Below are positions 1 to 9,106 of a stretch of 64,000 nucleotides of DNA, piece after piece. The stretch lies in NCBI GenBank assembly GCA_963762075.1, contig CAVXJC010000007.1, positions 1 to 64,000 on the forward strand, written 5' to 3'. The first letter of the stretch is position 1. The number at the start of each line of letters is the position of its first letter. Origin of the DNA: JAOUEA01 sp963762075 (GTDB lineage Bacteria > Actinomycetota > UBA4738 > HRBIN12). The notes beneath the pieces are model-generated. The model saw nothing but the letters and a program-made list of their open reading frames with translations. It did no database searches and was not told where the DNA came from. The position numbers and the translations under genes were made by a program.

Positions 1-2
1 AT

Positions 3-479
3 GTATTGCTGACAGGTTCTATGTCTAGGCCGAAGCAGATGCGCATGGATGGACGATCGGGGGTGCGCGGGTACGAGTTCGAACCCATCCGCGCCGCCGC
101 CGAACGCTACCTACCCGACCTATCCGCTACAAGCTCTACTAGTGCTACGCCCCTGGCCAGCGGCGTAGCGGGTGTAGCGGATGTAGCGGATAGGTCGGGT
201 GACGGCGCACAAGATCGAGACGAACCCGACGCGCTGAAGCTCGTCAAAGACACGTTTGACGCCACCGAGGTATACGAGGACGCAACGTTTGTAGCACGCG
301 CTGCCCCCGAAGAGCCAACCGCGAAGGCTGCGATCCAGACCGAGCGCCACCGAGGGTTCGACTCGTCGATCGCGGCTGTGTTCGACGGCCAGGCGAGGAC
401 GTTCCCGCCGCCCCCTTGCGGGTTTCGACGGTGGACAGGACATGCGGTGCGAGTCGCGATGGGGGAGGTGTCGCCGTGA
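3..479 (+). CDS. C-terminal part of a probable DUF3631-type replication protein (partial at window edge)
   Basis: The reading frame is open to the left edge, so only the C-terminus is visible. Residues near the start read PKQMRMDGRSGVRGYEF and then AERYLPD. This resembles the end of the DUF3631 domain of phage, plasmid and integrative-element primase/ATPase proteins, where an Arg-rich strand is followed by a GY motif and a terminal RYLP. After it comes a low-complexity SAT/VAD stretch encoded by an inverted repeat, then an acidic tail. The family call rests on remembered pattern similarity over about 30 residues and is weak. If it is right, a mobile-element replication gene extends to the left of the window. 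Confidence 0.35.
   Translation, partial: VLLTGSMSRPKQMRMDGRSGVRGYEFEPIRAAAERYLPDLSATSSTSATPLASGVAGVADVADRSGDGAQDRDEPDALKLVKDTFDATEVYEDATFVARAAPEEPTAKAAIQTERHRGFDSSIAAVFDGQARTFPPPPCGFRRWTGHAVRVAMGEVSP
113..200. repeat. Perfect 18-bp inverted repeat inside the DUF3631-like tail
   Basis: The left arm 113-130 (acccgacctatccgctac) is the exact reverse complement of 183-200, with 52 bp between. The heptamer gtagcgg also recurs three times just before and within the right arm (about 164-189), and matching ccgctac-type copies lie on the left. The arms are in frame and encode LSAT and VADRSG. This could be a plasmid/phage origin-like element, a protein-binding site, or a mobile palindromic insert. 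Confidence 0.85.
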
Positions 480-509
480 CGCGTGAGAACGCCCAGGCCA
501 AGTGTCGCG

Positions 510-719
510 TCATGACTCGGGGCACTCAACCCATTCGGCGTGGGATGGGCGCACTTCGCCGACGGGATGGAGGAGCATCACCCGACGTGCAGGGCTCGTC
601 TGCTCGGTCGGCTCGGCGCACCAATGCTTGCCGCACTCAGGGCACGTCCACGGTTCCGATGAGCCATCGTCAGCCAGCAGCGGCCATTCGGTCGGCGTCG
701 CGCAAGCGTGGTCGCTCAC
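510..719 (-). CDS. Small zinc-ribbon protein
   Basis: A 69-residue frame starting at GTG contains WTCPECGKHWC, a CxxC knuckle plus a further Cys, as in the short zinc-ribbon proteins common on actinobacterial phages and integrative elements. The residues before it (a TPTEWPLLADDGSS stretch) also look protein-like. It runs opposite to the DUF3631-like frame. No clear ribosome binding site was seen. The function is unknown, and it could be a cargo gene of the mobile element. The call rests on the cysteine motif only. Confidence 0.45.
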   Translation of the reverse strand: MSDHACATPTEWPLLADDGSSEPWTCPECGKHWCAEPTEQTSPARRVMLLHPVGEVRPSHAEWVECPES

Positions 720-835
720 CGGCTGAGCCTACCCCCGGGGTGCACCGTCGCGCTCGATAGGGAGGCCGCCGGGGACTCCAGGTCACTCCCATCGCGTATA
801 GGTTTCGCCGACTTTTTCCGGACGAAAGGGTGCAC

Positions 836-1109
836 ATGACGAAATGTCCGGCCTGCAGCGAGCCCGTAGTCGCTTCGGGAGAGGTCGGCCGCCTCTGTGG
901 TGCAGCGGCCGTTGCCGCCGTTGGGTGATGCTCGGCGGGCCCCGGGCGCCGCTGACTGGAAACGATCGACTGCGCAGAGTTGGCGGAACGTCGGGACGTG
1001 GGCCAACCCCGACGCCCACAAGTTCGCCGAGCAGTTGGAATCGGAAGCCGCAGCTCGATGCCCTCGAAACTCCGGCCACCGTGGGGGGGGTCCGGAGGCG
1101 ACCCGGTGA
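836..1109 (+). pseudogene. Frameshifted small zinc-ribbon-like protein
   Basis: An ATG at 836 follows a gaaaggg ribosome-binding-like stretch and begins MTKCPACSEPVV, with a second knuckle LCG. The frame stops after about 30 codons. Protein-like sequence (DWKRSTAQSWRNVGTWANPD, then HKFAEQLESE) continues in another frame up to 1109. The simplest reading is one short zinc-ribbon gene with a single frameshift near 920. Its stop overlaps the GTG of the next frame at 1107, as in a compact phage-like operon. Function unknown. Confidence 0.35.
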
Positions 1110-1363
1110 GCGCCCCACCCGTCGCCGCCGTCGAGCTGATCGCAGGCGAGCTTGAACGAGCCCGTCGCCTGCTCGCCGTTGCCGCCTTCGACCGGGCTGA
1201 GGCCCTGACCTCGCTGCAGGAGATCGCGGTGCAGCTCGAAGATCGCGCCAAAACGAAGGTCTGCCGCCACGGGCACGCCAGCTCTTGTCATTCGACGCGC
1301 TCTTTAACGTTCGAGGCGATGACCCCACTCACCCGACGTATCGCACCCGAGGAGGAGCCATGA
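1107..1363 (+). CDS. Hypothetical 85-residue protein
   Basis: GTG at 1107 overlaps the preceding stop (GTGA). The N-terminal half (VAAVELIAGELERARRLLAV) is an amphipathic helix. The product is not recognised. It ends in an ATGA overlap with the next possible start at 1360, which has a strong ggaggag ribosome binding site. From 1360 a further frame (MTDENVDMNKEDPC) runs on but becomes low-complexity and overlaps the coiled-coil remnant, so I do not call it separately. Tight overlaps of this kind suggest an operon of small cargo genes. Confidence 0.35.
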
Positions 1364-1615
1364 CCGACGAGAACGTCGATATGAACAAAGAAGATCCGTG
1401 CGCGCTCGCAGGCAGGTCTCCTTGCCTGCCGAGCACGAGCAGCCTGCAGACGAAAAGGGCGCGTCCCGGCGACGCGAACGGCGGCGTCCGGCCGCTGGCA
1501 ACGACAGTCGAGGTCGACATGAACGAGGAGATCCGTGCCGCCGGCGTCGCCATCGATACGGCCACGACGGCAAGCAGTCCAAGCCCATCCCATGAAACGA
1601 CGAGAGGAGCACGAC

Positions 1616-2373
1616 ATGCAACGTCACGACGCACACCCGAGCTTGCAGCTGCGACTGCCCCCACTCGGCCTGCCGCCGCTGGACGCGATCGACCACAGTG
1701 CGGTGAGGAAGGCCGCCGGAGCCGCTCAGAGCATGGAGTCGAAGTTCCGAGAGGCGCAGGAGCGGTTGACGCCTTAGAACAGCGCCGGCCCGAGGTAGAG
1801 GCCGAGGATCGCAAGGCACTCGGTGACGCCATGCGTCGAGGTGAGGCGGATCCAGGCGACGCCGCACTCCAGGAGCTGGACATCAAGATCGCTAGCGCCC
1901 GCAGGGAGGCCGAGGCGGCCTTCGTCGCTGCAGAGAGCGCCCAGCGCGATCTGGGTGAGGCGATCGAGCGAGTGCGGCCCGGGCGCGCTCGGCAAGCGTC
2001 TGGGCACCGTGGACGAGGCGCGTGAGGCGATCGGTACTGCTATTGAGCAGCTCGCCGCCGCCCTCGATCGGTTCGCCGAGGCTCGTGCCTTCGCCGTCTG
2101 GCTCAGTCATTACCCGCAGCGCCACCTGCCGCTCGGCAGTGACGTGGCGGCGTTGCGCAGGGCAAACGGCGAGGCGTTCAGGGCGGCCGAGTCGTCGAGG
2201 CCCTGCGTGCGCTCGCCGAGAAGCCTGTACCGCCGCCCGGCCCTCCGGTGCACCTGCCCCCTGGCCGAGCAGCGGCGAAGCCGGTGTCGCGCCACAGCCG
2301 AGTGCAGCTTCGTGAGCCGCGCCGCGCATTCTGCTGTGGGCGATGCTGCGGCTCGCACTGTGTCGGCCGGTGA
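1616..2373 (+). pseudogene. Coiled-coil protein remnant, at least three frameshifts
   Basis: ATG at 1616 follows a gagagga-type ribosome binding site. The protein-like path changes frame near 1765 (from REAQERL to ALEQRRPEVEAEDRKALGD), near 1970 (to AREAIGTAIEQLAAALDRFA) and near 2190 (to RVVEALRALAEKPVPPPG), ending at a stop at 2371-2373. The rejoined product is mostly heptad-rich helix with a proline-rich end. No family was recognised. The repeated frame changes mark it as broken, or as badly sequenced. Confidence 0.45.
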
Positions 2374-2526
2374 GCGCGATGCCCGATGAAGCACTAGCTA
2401 CTTTCACCGAGTACTTTGGAGGAGCTTGATGCTCTCGCCCTCCCTTCCCCCTGACAGAAGGGACCAGCATGGGCCTGCCCGACGGCCAAGTCGCGCCGCC
2501 ACGCTCGCAGCATCCGCCGAGGGAAG

Positions 2527-3904
2527 ATGAAGCACTTCGCAGGGGCCGCCGTGGTTCTGTTACTTGCTGGTCTACTTCTTGCGGGCGGTGCACCAGGGAA
2601 TGCCAGTCGGGACCAGCGGTTGATGCAGGTGCGAGGAGCTGCAACTGCAGCTGCTGCCGCTCGGCCACATTCTCGTCATCGTGACCGATGATCAACGTGA
2701 GGGGCTGAATGTCATGCCCGACACACAGCGGTGGTTCGGCAATGGGGGGACGTACTTTTCGAACGCCTATGTGACCACGCCCACGTGTTGCCCGTCACGT
2801 GCGTCAATCCTCACAGGTCGCTACGCGCACAATACCGGCAGGAGGAAACAAGGCGACCGGCTTTCACCAAATGACTACGATCAACTATTACTTGGACAAT
2901 GCGGGATACCACACTTCCCTCTTCGGAAGTACGGTAGCGGCCCCTAGAGAATCCTCCCTCCTACTGGGACGAGTTCGCTTTCTTCAAGAACTCCACATCA
3001 TTGACCTATCAGGGCCGAGGCTGGAACATCGATGGGGCCATTGGAGACACGGGGAAGTACGCGACCGACTACATCGGATCTCGAGCCGTTTCCGCTAAGA
3101 TCACCAACAGCGCCAACGCGTTGGCTCTGTACCTCTCGACTCCCAACCCACATGGTCCTTGGGTGGCGGAGCCCGAGTACGCGAAAGCGCCGGTTGGGCA
3201 ATGGGACGGGCAACCGGGCAGTGTTCGAGACGGACCTCTCGGACAACAAACCTCCCTATGTGCAGAGTTCGAAGACGTCGTTCTCGACGGGCACGCGGCA
3301 GCGCACGGAAAGAGCTTCGCACTCTGTACTCGGTCGATGACATGGTCCAGAGAGTGTTCACGGCGTTACAGGACACCGGGCAACTCGGCAACACGCTCGC
3401 CTTCTTCATCTCGGACAATGGCTACCTCTTGGGCGAGCACCATCGCTGCTGCAAGTCAGTCCCTTACACTCGTTCAATTCAGGTGCCGATGTTCGTGCAC
3501 TGGCCCGGTCACTTCGACGGCGGGCGCCGTAGATTCGAGGCTTGTCGCGAACATTGACATCGTACCCACGATCCTCGATGCGACCGGAGTGAGCGCGACG
3601 ATGGCGCTGGTTGATGGGCGCTCGTTGCTATCCAGCCAGCGGGCGCGGCTCTTTCTCGAGTTCTTCAGGAGTCAGTCTTCGGCTCCAACGTGGTTCTCGA
3701 CGCTGACAGCGACGACGAGTATGTTGAGTATGCTGATGGATTCCGCGAGTACGACAACCTCCAAAACGACCCGTGGCAGCTAGAGAACCTCTTCAACAAC
3801 ACGATCGTCGGCGACGAGCCTTCGAACGCCGCTCAGCTCGAGGCCCTGAGCTCGCAACCGATAAGACCTGTTCCGGCACCACATGTCCCGGCTCGGCCAG
3901 ATGA
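2527..3904 (+). pseudogene. Exported sulfatase, broken by several frameshifts
   Basis: The gene starts at ATG 2527 with a clear signal peptide (MKHFAGAAVVLLLAGLLLAG). The family signature HILVIVTDDQR follows in another frame near 2670, then the formylglycine motif TPTCCPSRASILTGRY near 2777, whose first Cys fits the C-x-P-S-R modification site. Later pieces are INYYLDNAGYHTSLFG, STPNPHGPW, FISDNGYLLGEH, NIDIVPTILDATG and LQNDPWQLENLF, found in alternating frames. A Cys-containing end (KTCSGTTCPGSAR) stops at 3902-3904. At least five frame changes are needed. Family members hydrolyse sulfate esters outside the cell, so an intact version would be a secreted arylsulfatase-like enzyme. The stop overlaps the next start (ATGA). 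Confidence 0.8.
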
Positions 3905-5133
3905 CCGCTCGCCGAGCTGTGATAGGCGCTCTCGCCACGCTGGCCCTGCTCGAGTCTCAGCCTGGTCGCTCGCCTCGAAGCCCGAGGTTCTGCCACAGAG
4001 AGCGCGCCAACGGACGTAGCTCTGCAGGTCGGGCTGGACGACGGCGCGCTCCGATCAAGGTCGTTTCTGGCGGATCCCTTTTCCGATTTCAACGAGGACG
4101 GGTTGCAGGACGTGTTCGTCGTGCCTCATGTCCAGGCGGGAGGGCGTCTCTACGTCAACGCGGGCGGCTGTGCAAGGGCGGCGGGGGACCTTCGTCAAAC
4201 GCGACCGCCATGGCTGCGCGTGGGGAGATGTCGACATGAACGGCGGCCCGGAGATGTACTGCGTCGTCGGAACGGACGCTGGCGGCACGCTGGTCAAGGC
4301 GAACGAGCTCTGGATTCAGGGCTTGGACATGCCGTTCGTCGACCGAGCGTCGAACTACGGCGTCACCGATCCCTACTGGTCGAGGACGCCAGGCGGTCTT
4401 CGTGGACGTAACGACGACCCCTATCCCGATCTCTACGTCACGAACGTCTTCCCCCGCGAAGGACGTGTTCCATCACCTAACCGCCTCTTCATCAACGAGG
4501 GCGGACGGTCGTTCAGGGCCGCCCCCGAGTTCGGCTTGGACCAAGAGGTCGGCGGGACCGGGCGTATCTGCGTGCAGGCGGTCGACTTCGACAGGGATGG
4601 CTGGCAGGACCTCCTCGTGTGCGCAAAGAAGTCTCGACCGCTCTACCGGGAACAACGAAGGGGACGACATTCACGAACGTGGGCCCCAACGTGGGCATCG
4701 AGCAGGCCGTGGCTCGACGCCGAGCTGGCCGACCTGAGACGGTGATGGATCCCTCGACCTCGTCGGGATCAAGACGTTGACGGCGCTTAAGGTCCAGCGC
4801 TTCGTGGGTGGCCGCTTCCAGCCAGCCGTGACCGTGCGAAGTCCTCCGGCTCCTCGAGGACCTCGTGACCGGTGACGTGAACCACGATGGTCGACACGAT
4901 ATCTACGCGGTGCGGCGCGCAGATGCGAGCGGCAATCTGCCCGACCTGATGCTGATTAACTCGGGAGTGGGAACGCACCCTCCACCGACCTCGCGATCCC
5001 AACAGGCGACGTCGGGCGACGGGCAATCGGTCGCCGTGATCGATCACGACGGGAATGGAACCACCGACTTCATCGGTGATGAAATGGATGCGCCGAGGTG
5101 CGCGGGCCGATACAGCTCATCAGCTTCCCCTGA
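3901..5133 (+). pseudogene. FG-GAP/VCBS-repeat exported protein, frameshifted
   Basis: ATG 3901 overlaps the sulfatase stop by four bases, implying translational coupling in the ancestor. A short hydrophobic leader (VIGALATLALL) is followed by calcium-binding-type repeats of the FG-GAP/VCBS class in shifting frames: SDFNEDGLQDVFVV, GDVDMNGGPEMY, DFDRDGWQDLLVC, TGDVNHDGRHDIYAV and DHDGNGTTDFI. The last path ends IQLISFP followed by TGA at 5131-5133. Such proteins are extracellular beta-propellers and are often found beside sulfatases. No frame is intact over the whole length. Nothing convincing lies between 5134 and 5362. Confidence 0.65.
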
Positions 5134-5362
5134 TCGCCGGCCAGCGAGGCGGCGCTCTGGTGGCGCCCACGAGCTACCGTCTGTGCCTCCCACGCTCGTC
5201 CTTTGCACCTCGCGTTCGCCACCACCCCGGTAGCCACGGGCGGATCGTCTTCGAGCCTGGGCCATGCTCCCGATCCTGGTTCAGCGTGTGCAGATGGCAG
5301 GTCGGCTCGGGTCTGACCCTCAGCGAGTACCAGGCGCTTGAAGCGGGCGAGCTGCACATCGA

Positions 5363-6202
5363 CTATCGACCTGTACCTCGGGATTCTGGACCTGTGCGGG
5401 TGGCCTCGGTAGCGAGTCCCGCAATCCGTTCGAGCTTGTCGGGGTGCTCAACCGACTGCGCAGAACGGTCAGGCCCGATTTCGGGGAGCACGACGAGCGG
5501 GGTGGCTTGGTCAGCCTGTGGGGTCGTGGTGCTGTCCTCCCCTGTTTCGGAGCCATCTTCCCGCAGGGCATCGCTCTCATCCCCGATCGACGAAACCAAG
5601 CTGCCGATCGTTTCGAGGGACCGGGTGAAGGAGAGGCGCAGATCGGCGACCATGGAGTCTCGCTGGGCCGTCAGATCAGCCACGGACCGCTCTGCTTCCT
5701 CGCGCACCTGCGCGGCCGCCAGGTCCGCCGCCGCGCGAATCTCCTTGGCTTCGCTCAGCATGCGAGTGGCCTTGCCCCTGGCGTGATCCAAGATGTGCTC
5801 CGCTTCTGCCTCCGCTTCTCTTTGCGCTTCTCCTCGAAGCTTTTCGACGCCTCGGTTCAGGGCCGCCATGAGCTCCATCACGCTGCTAGACACCTGCTCG
5901 TCGGTATCCTCAGTCGCTGCAGGTCGCTCTCGAGCTGCCTCTCGCTCCTCAAGGGCAGCATCCCGCTCTCCCAGGACTACATCTAGCCGTCGCTCCGCGT
6001 GATCAACCTGGACCGCAGCCTTTGAAGCTCTGCTTCGACGTCTCGCCAGCGGCTCCCTCTCGCGAGCCAGGTAGTCGTTCACCTGAGCCTCGTCGTAGCC
6101 GCGCCTCGTCGTCTTGAACTCGGGCCCGACCTTCTCCGAAGCTTCCGGAGGGCGTTGCGAGATGCCTGACCATAGGTCTAGCTCGTTCTTGGACTTGTCC
6201 AT
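5363..6202 (-). CDS. DivIVA-domain coiled-coil protein
   Basis: The chosen start is ATG 6202, which has a GGAG site nine bases upstream; an upstream in-frame extension lacks such a site. The N-terminus carries the DivIVA membrane-curvature motif TTRRGYDEAQVNDYLARE. A long coiled coil follows (rich in Glu, Ala and Arg, roughly residues 55-220), then a Pro/Thr/Asp-rich tail. About 279 residues. DivIVA/Wag31 relatives mark poles and septa, but this protein is shorter and more divergent and could be a paralogue. It is the only long uninterrupted frame in the first 7.6 kb and runs opposite to the broken genes around it. Confidence 0.7.
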   Translation of the reverse strand: MDKSKNELDLWSGISQRPPEASEKVGPEFKTTRRGYDEAQVNDYLAREREPLARRRSRASKAAVQVDHAERRLDVVLGERDAALEEREAARERPAATEDTDEQVSSSVMELMAALNRGVEKLRGEAQREAEAEAEHILDHARGKATRMLSEAKEIRAAADLAAAQVREEAERSVADLTAQRDSMVADLRLSFTRSLETIGSLVSSIGDESDALREDGSETGEDSTTTPQADQATPLVVLPEIGPDRSAQSVEHPDKLERIAGLATEATRTGPESRGTGR

Positions 6203-6443
6203 CGAACTGCTCCTATAGCTAAGTCGTGAAGATAGCCCACAGCCTGCAGAACAAATTATCCCGTGAAAGTCCCTAGGGAGCAAGAGCTACAGCAAGATGC
6301 GGAGCCAACGCGAACGCCTGAGGCAGCCGTGCAATCCGGCCTGCGTGGAGTTCGCAACTCTCAGCCACCTAGCCGCTATCGTGTGCCCGAGTGACACCGA
6401 AACTCCGAACCAAGGCGAACGTGTGCCGAGTCGGGCCGAGACG

Positions 6444-7386
6444 ATGAAACGATCCGTGGTGCTCCTTCTCGCGTTCCTGACGGTTGCAATACCCGCTGGC
6501 AATGCGCAAGCCACGTTCCCTGGCTCCAACGGCAGGATTGCCTTCTACGATTTCTTCGCGGTCTTCGGACCACCCCGAAGGGTTGGCCAGATCTACTCGA
6601 TGGAGCCGGACGGCTCGGATATGACAGAGGCTGACGATTGACTGATGGCGGGACAAGATGATCCGGCTTGGTCGGCGGACGGAGCCAAGATCGTCTTCGC
6701 CGCCAACGCCCCCATCGATCCCGGTCGAGGCCGCGTCGTCGTCATGGATGGCGACGGTAGCAATCGCCAGGTGATCGCCGCCTTCGATCGGGCATCGGCG
6801 ATGTGCTGGAACCCGCATGGTCACCCGATGGAACTCAGGTCGCGTTCTGTGCGACTCGTGGCGGGAACAGAGCGGGGATCTGGGTCGTGGAGGCCGACGG
6901 TTCGAACCTCACTCGCATCTCTTCGAACACACGAAATGAATGCTTCCCCGACTGGTCTCCCGATGGCTCAAGGATCGCCTTCACGAAGTTCACGAGGAGA
7001 GGATCGGCGCTCGCGACGATGACACCGGACGGATCCTGATCGTGAGCGCCTGGTCACCGGGGGGAGGAATCTCTGGCCGTCGTGGTCACCGGATGGCGCG
7101 ATGATTACATCTTCGTGATTCGTGCAGTCCGACGATCGCGCTGCGCAGCATGATGTGTTCCTCGTCGACGTGGCCACAGGCTCCCTCACTGCGATCACGC
7201 ACTCTCCCGGGCGTGATGAGTACACGCCGAGTCTTTCCGCGAGATGGGTTACAGATTGCCGACAGTCGTGTCAATGGAGGGCTCGCGGGAGACATCTGGA
7301 TCGTCGATGTGGATGGGAGCAATCGGACGAGGGTCACCGATACTCCTGCGCGGGAGGAGTTCAAGCTGAGCTGGCAGGCGATCTGA
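6444..7386 (+). pseudogene. TolB-like (PD40 repeat) exported propeller, frameshifted
   Basis: ATG 6444 begins a good signal peptide (MKRSVVLLLAFLTVAIPAGN). PD40-type repeats then appear in changing frames: NGRIAFYDF, PAWSADGAKIVFAAN, EPAWSPDGTQVAFCAT, DWSPDGSRIAFTKF, HDVFLVDVATGSLTAI and GDIWIVDVDGSNRTRVTDTP, up to a stop at 7386. Frame changes occur near 6640, 6800, 7035, 7110 and 7230. Intact relatives are secreted WD40-like beta-propellers of unknown role in actinobacteria. It belongs to the decayed block beside tRNA-Leu(CAA). Confidence 0.7.
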
Positions 7387-7688
7387 GCCGCGGTCCCGAG
7401 TTTGGTATGGAGCAAGCAATCAGGCCTGACAATCCAGTAGCACAGGATGCACGTCGTAGTCGTCGACCAAGGTCTCTTGTCAGTCCGAACCACCCCCGTG
7501 TGCTGATCACCGGGACGGTGGATCGTCGTCGAGGCACGCTGTCGTTTCGGTCCTCATGGCGGTGGGGGAGGAAGTATGGGCGAGACCGTGGGTACCCGAT
7601 CAGTCGGCCCGGGTGGCAGGCAAGAGTGGCAGCAAGCCGTTTGCCCGATCAAGGAGTGTAACTCGCTAGTCGCCGCAGGTGGAACGGG
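7387..7688. other. Gene-free stretch next to the tRNA 3' end
   Basis: No protein-like frame, RNA gene or strong repeat was seen in these 302 bases. It is where an attachment-site scar would be expected if the left-hand block had integrated at the tRNA 3' end, but I found no second copy of the tRNA 3' sequence in the window. Confidence 0.4.
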
Positions 7689-7772
7689 TGCCGGGAGAGG
7701 GGGTCGAACCCTCACGAGCCGAAGCCCACGGGATTTTGAGTCCCGCGCGTCTGCCAGTTCCGCCATCCCGGC
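7689..7772 (-). tRNA. tRNA-Leu (anticodon CAA)
   Basis: Read on the minus strand, the acceptor arms GCCGGGA and TCCCGGC pair. A D-arm and an anticodon stem CGGGA/TCCCG with loop CTCAAAA (anticodon CAA) follow, then a class II variable arm (gggctTCGgctc region) and a T-arm with GGTTCGACCCC. The discriminator is A and CCA is not encoded. A -10-like TAGTCT lies 13 bases upstream (7791-7786). The 3' end faces the decayed island, the usual orientation for tRNA-targeted integration. Confidence 0.93.
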
Positions 7773-7806
7773 CGGAGACATCCATAGACTAGCGGCCGCC
7801 CAGACC

Positions 7807-8969
7807 ATGCCTCTCCGTCACAGGTTCTCTTGGCATCTGCTGACTGTGGCGATCTGGTGCTCGCCGCGTGCGCACCGGCCTCCGATCGACGACGATGAAG
7901 ACGCCCGACATGAAGATCGCGTTCCTCCAGGATCTCTCGGTGCCGGATCACGTCGACCTCGTGTCGCCTTCGTTCCTCGTCGTTCGACACTCGCCCAGCG
8001 CGAAGCCGTCGGTGTGGCCGGGGCCGACTTCGGCGTCGAGATGGTGCAGCTCGACACGGGCGGCGACCCCGGCTGCCGCGGAGGAGATGGCGCGAGAGGT
8101 GGCAGCCGATCCGGCCTTCGTGGCGGCCGTCGTCGCGCCGTTCTGGGAGGAGCCGCCCGAGGTCGCGCGCATCCTCGCGGGAAGCCGGCGTGCCCACGAT
8201 GAGCCTGTCCCCAGAGAGCGCGTCCCCCGGCTCGCGTCTCCATCGCCCCCGGGCGATCCAGCGGAGCTCTGGCGCCGGTTCGTGCCCGGCCGCGAGGCGC
8301 AAGGGGAGTCTCCTCGCCGAGGTTGCCGAACGAGCACGTCAGGTGGAGCCGATCTGCCTCGTGAGAGACGGAAAGCAACTACAGCGCAGACCTCGCAGCC
8401 GGGATCGCGACCGCACTGGGTCGAACCGCCTCGACCGCTGTCGACGTCTCCGACCCGATCGAGCGGCCCGAGAGCTGGCGTCGCCGCGTTGCGGTCTCGT
8501 GGTCTGGACCGGACCCCCCGAGGGGGCGATGGGACTGGCGTAGGCGATGCACGACGAGGGTTGACGCGAGCAGAGCCGATCGATCTGGCAGGCGATGCCG
8601 TTGAAGACCGTCGTGCCTCCGGGCGCTCTCGACGGCGCCGGCGTGGTCGGATCGGTGGTGTGTCCGTGCTCCGATGTGTCGGTCGCCACCGATCTCGCGA
8701 GCCGGAGCTTCCTGAACATCTACCAGTCCGAGCACGGCCTCACCCCCGGTGTCTATGCCGCCGAAGCCTGGGATGCTGGCCACATCGCGGCAGATGCCAT
8801 CACGTCGGGGACGACGACCCGCGAGGGCATGCGCGAGGCGTTCCGGCGGATCGACAGCCACGAGGGTGTCGCGGGCACGTACATCTTCGACCTCGACGGC
8901 GAACCCGTGGGCCTGGGAGCGCAGGTGTTCATGGCGGCCGGCACCCGCTGGCTCCCCATCCAGGGCTGA
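7807..8969 (+). pseudogene. LivK-like branched-chain amino-acid binding lipoprotein, multiply frameshifted
   Basis: The start at ATG 7807 gives a signal sequence that, after one frame change, reaches the lipobox LVLAAC. Periplasmic-binding-protein type I pieces follow in shifting frames: MKIAFLQDLSVPDHVDLVSP, QREAVGVAGADFGVEMVQLD, AADPAFVAAVVAPFWEEPPE and AGVPTMSLSPESASPG. A good C-terminal lobe then appears (GLTPGVYAAEAWDAGHIAAD through AGTRWLPIQG). The middle is almost unreadable. At least seven frame changes are needed, so it cannot make a full protein as written. No permease or ATPase partners are adjacent. Confidence 0.75.
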
Positions 8970-9030
8970 TCATCGAACTCTGCACGCTGCGCTCTGCGTA
9001 GACCAAGCTGGGAGGACGTCACGGGCTGCG

Positions 9031-9059
9031 TTGCCCACAGGTCTCTCCGGTCCTATAGT
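9031..9059 (+). promoter_or_regulatory. Sigma70-type promoter of the first amino-acid ABC operon
   Basis: TTGCCC (9031-9036) and TATAGT (9054-9059) are 17 bp apart, close to consensus. The ATG of the binding-protein gene lies about 48 bases downstream behind a ggaaggagg ribosome binding site. Confidence 0.7.
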
Positions 9060-9106
9060 CCGTCGGGGACGCCTGCGCCGGGTTCCCACTACGGAAGGAG
9101 GCATCG

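Noticed and set aside
70..90. gagttcgaaccc, resembling a tRNA T-loop, as an attachment-site copy
   Set aside because: It matches only the generic T-loop core, not the tRNA-Leu 3' end, and lies inside a coding frame (YEFEPI).
1360..2025. A separate protein starting at ATG 1360 with a strong ribosome binding site
   Set aside because: The start looks real, but the frame soon becomes low-complexity and then merges with the coiled-coil remnant, so its extent cannot be supported.
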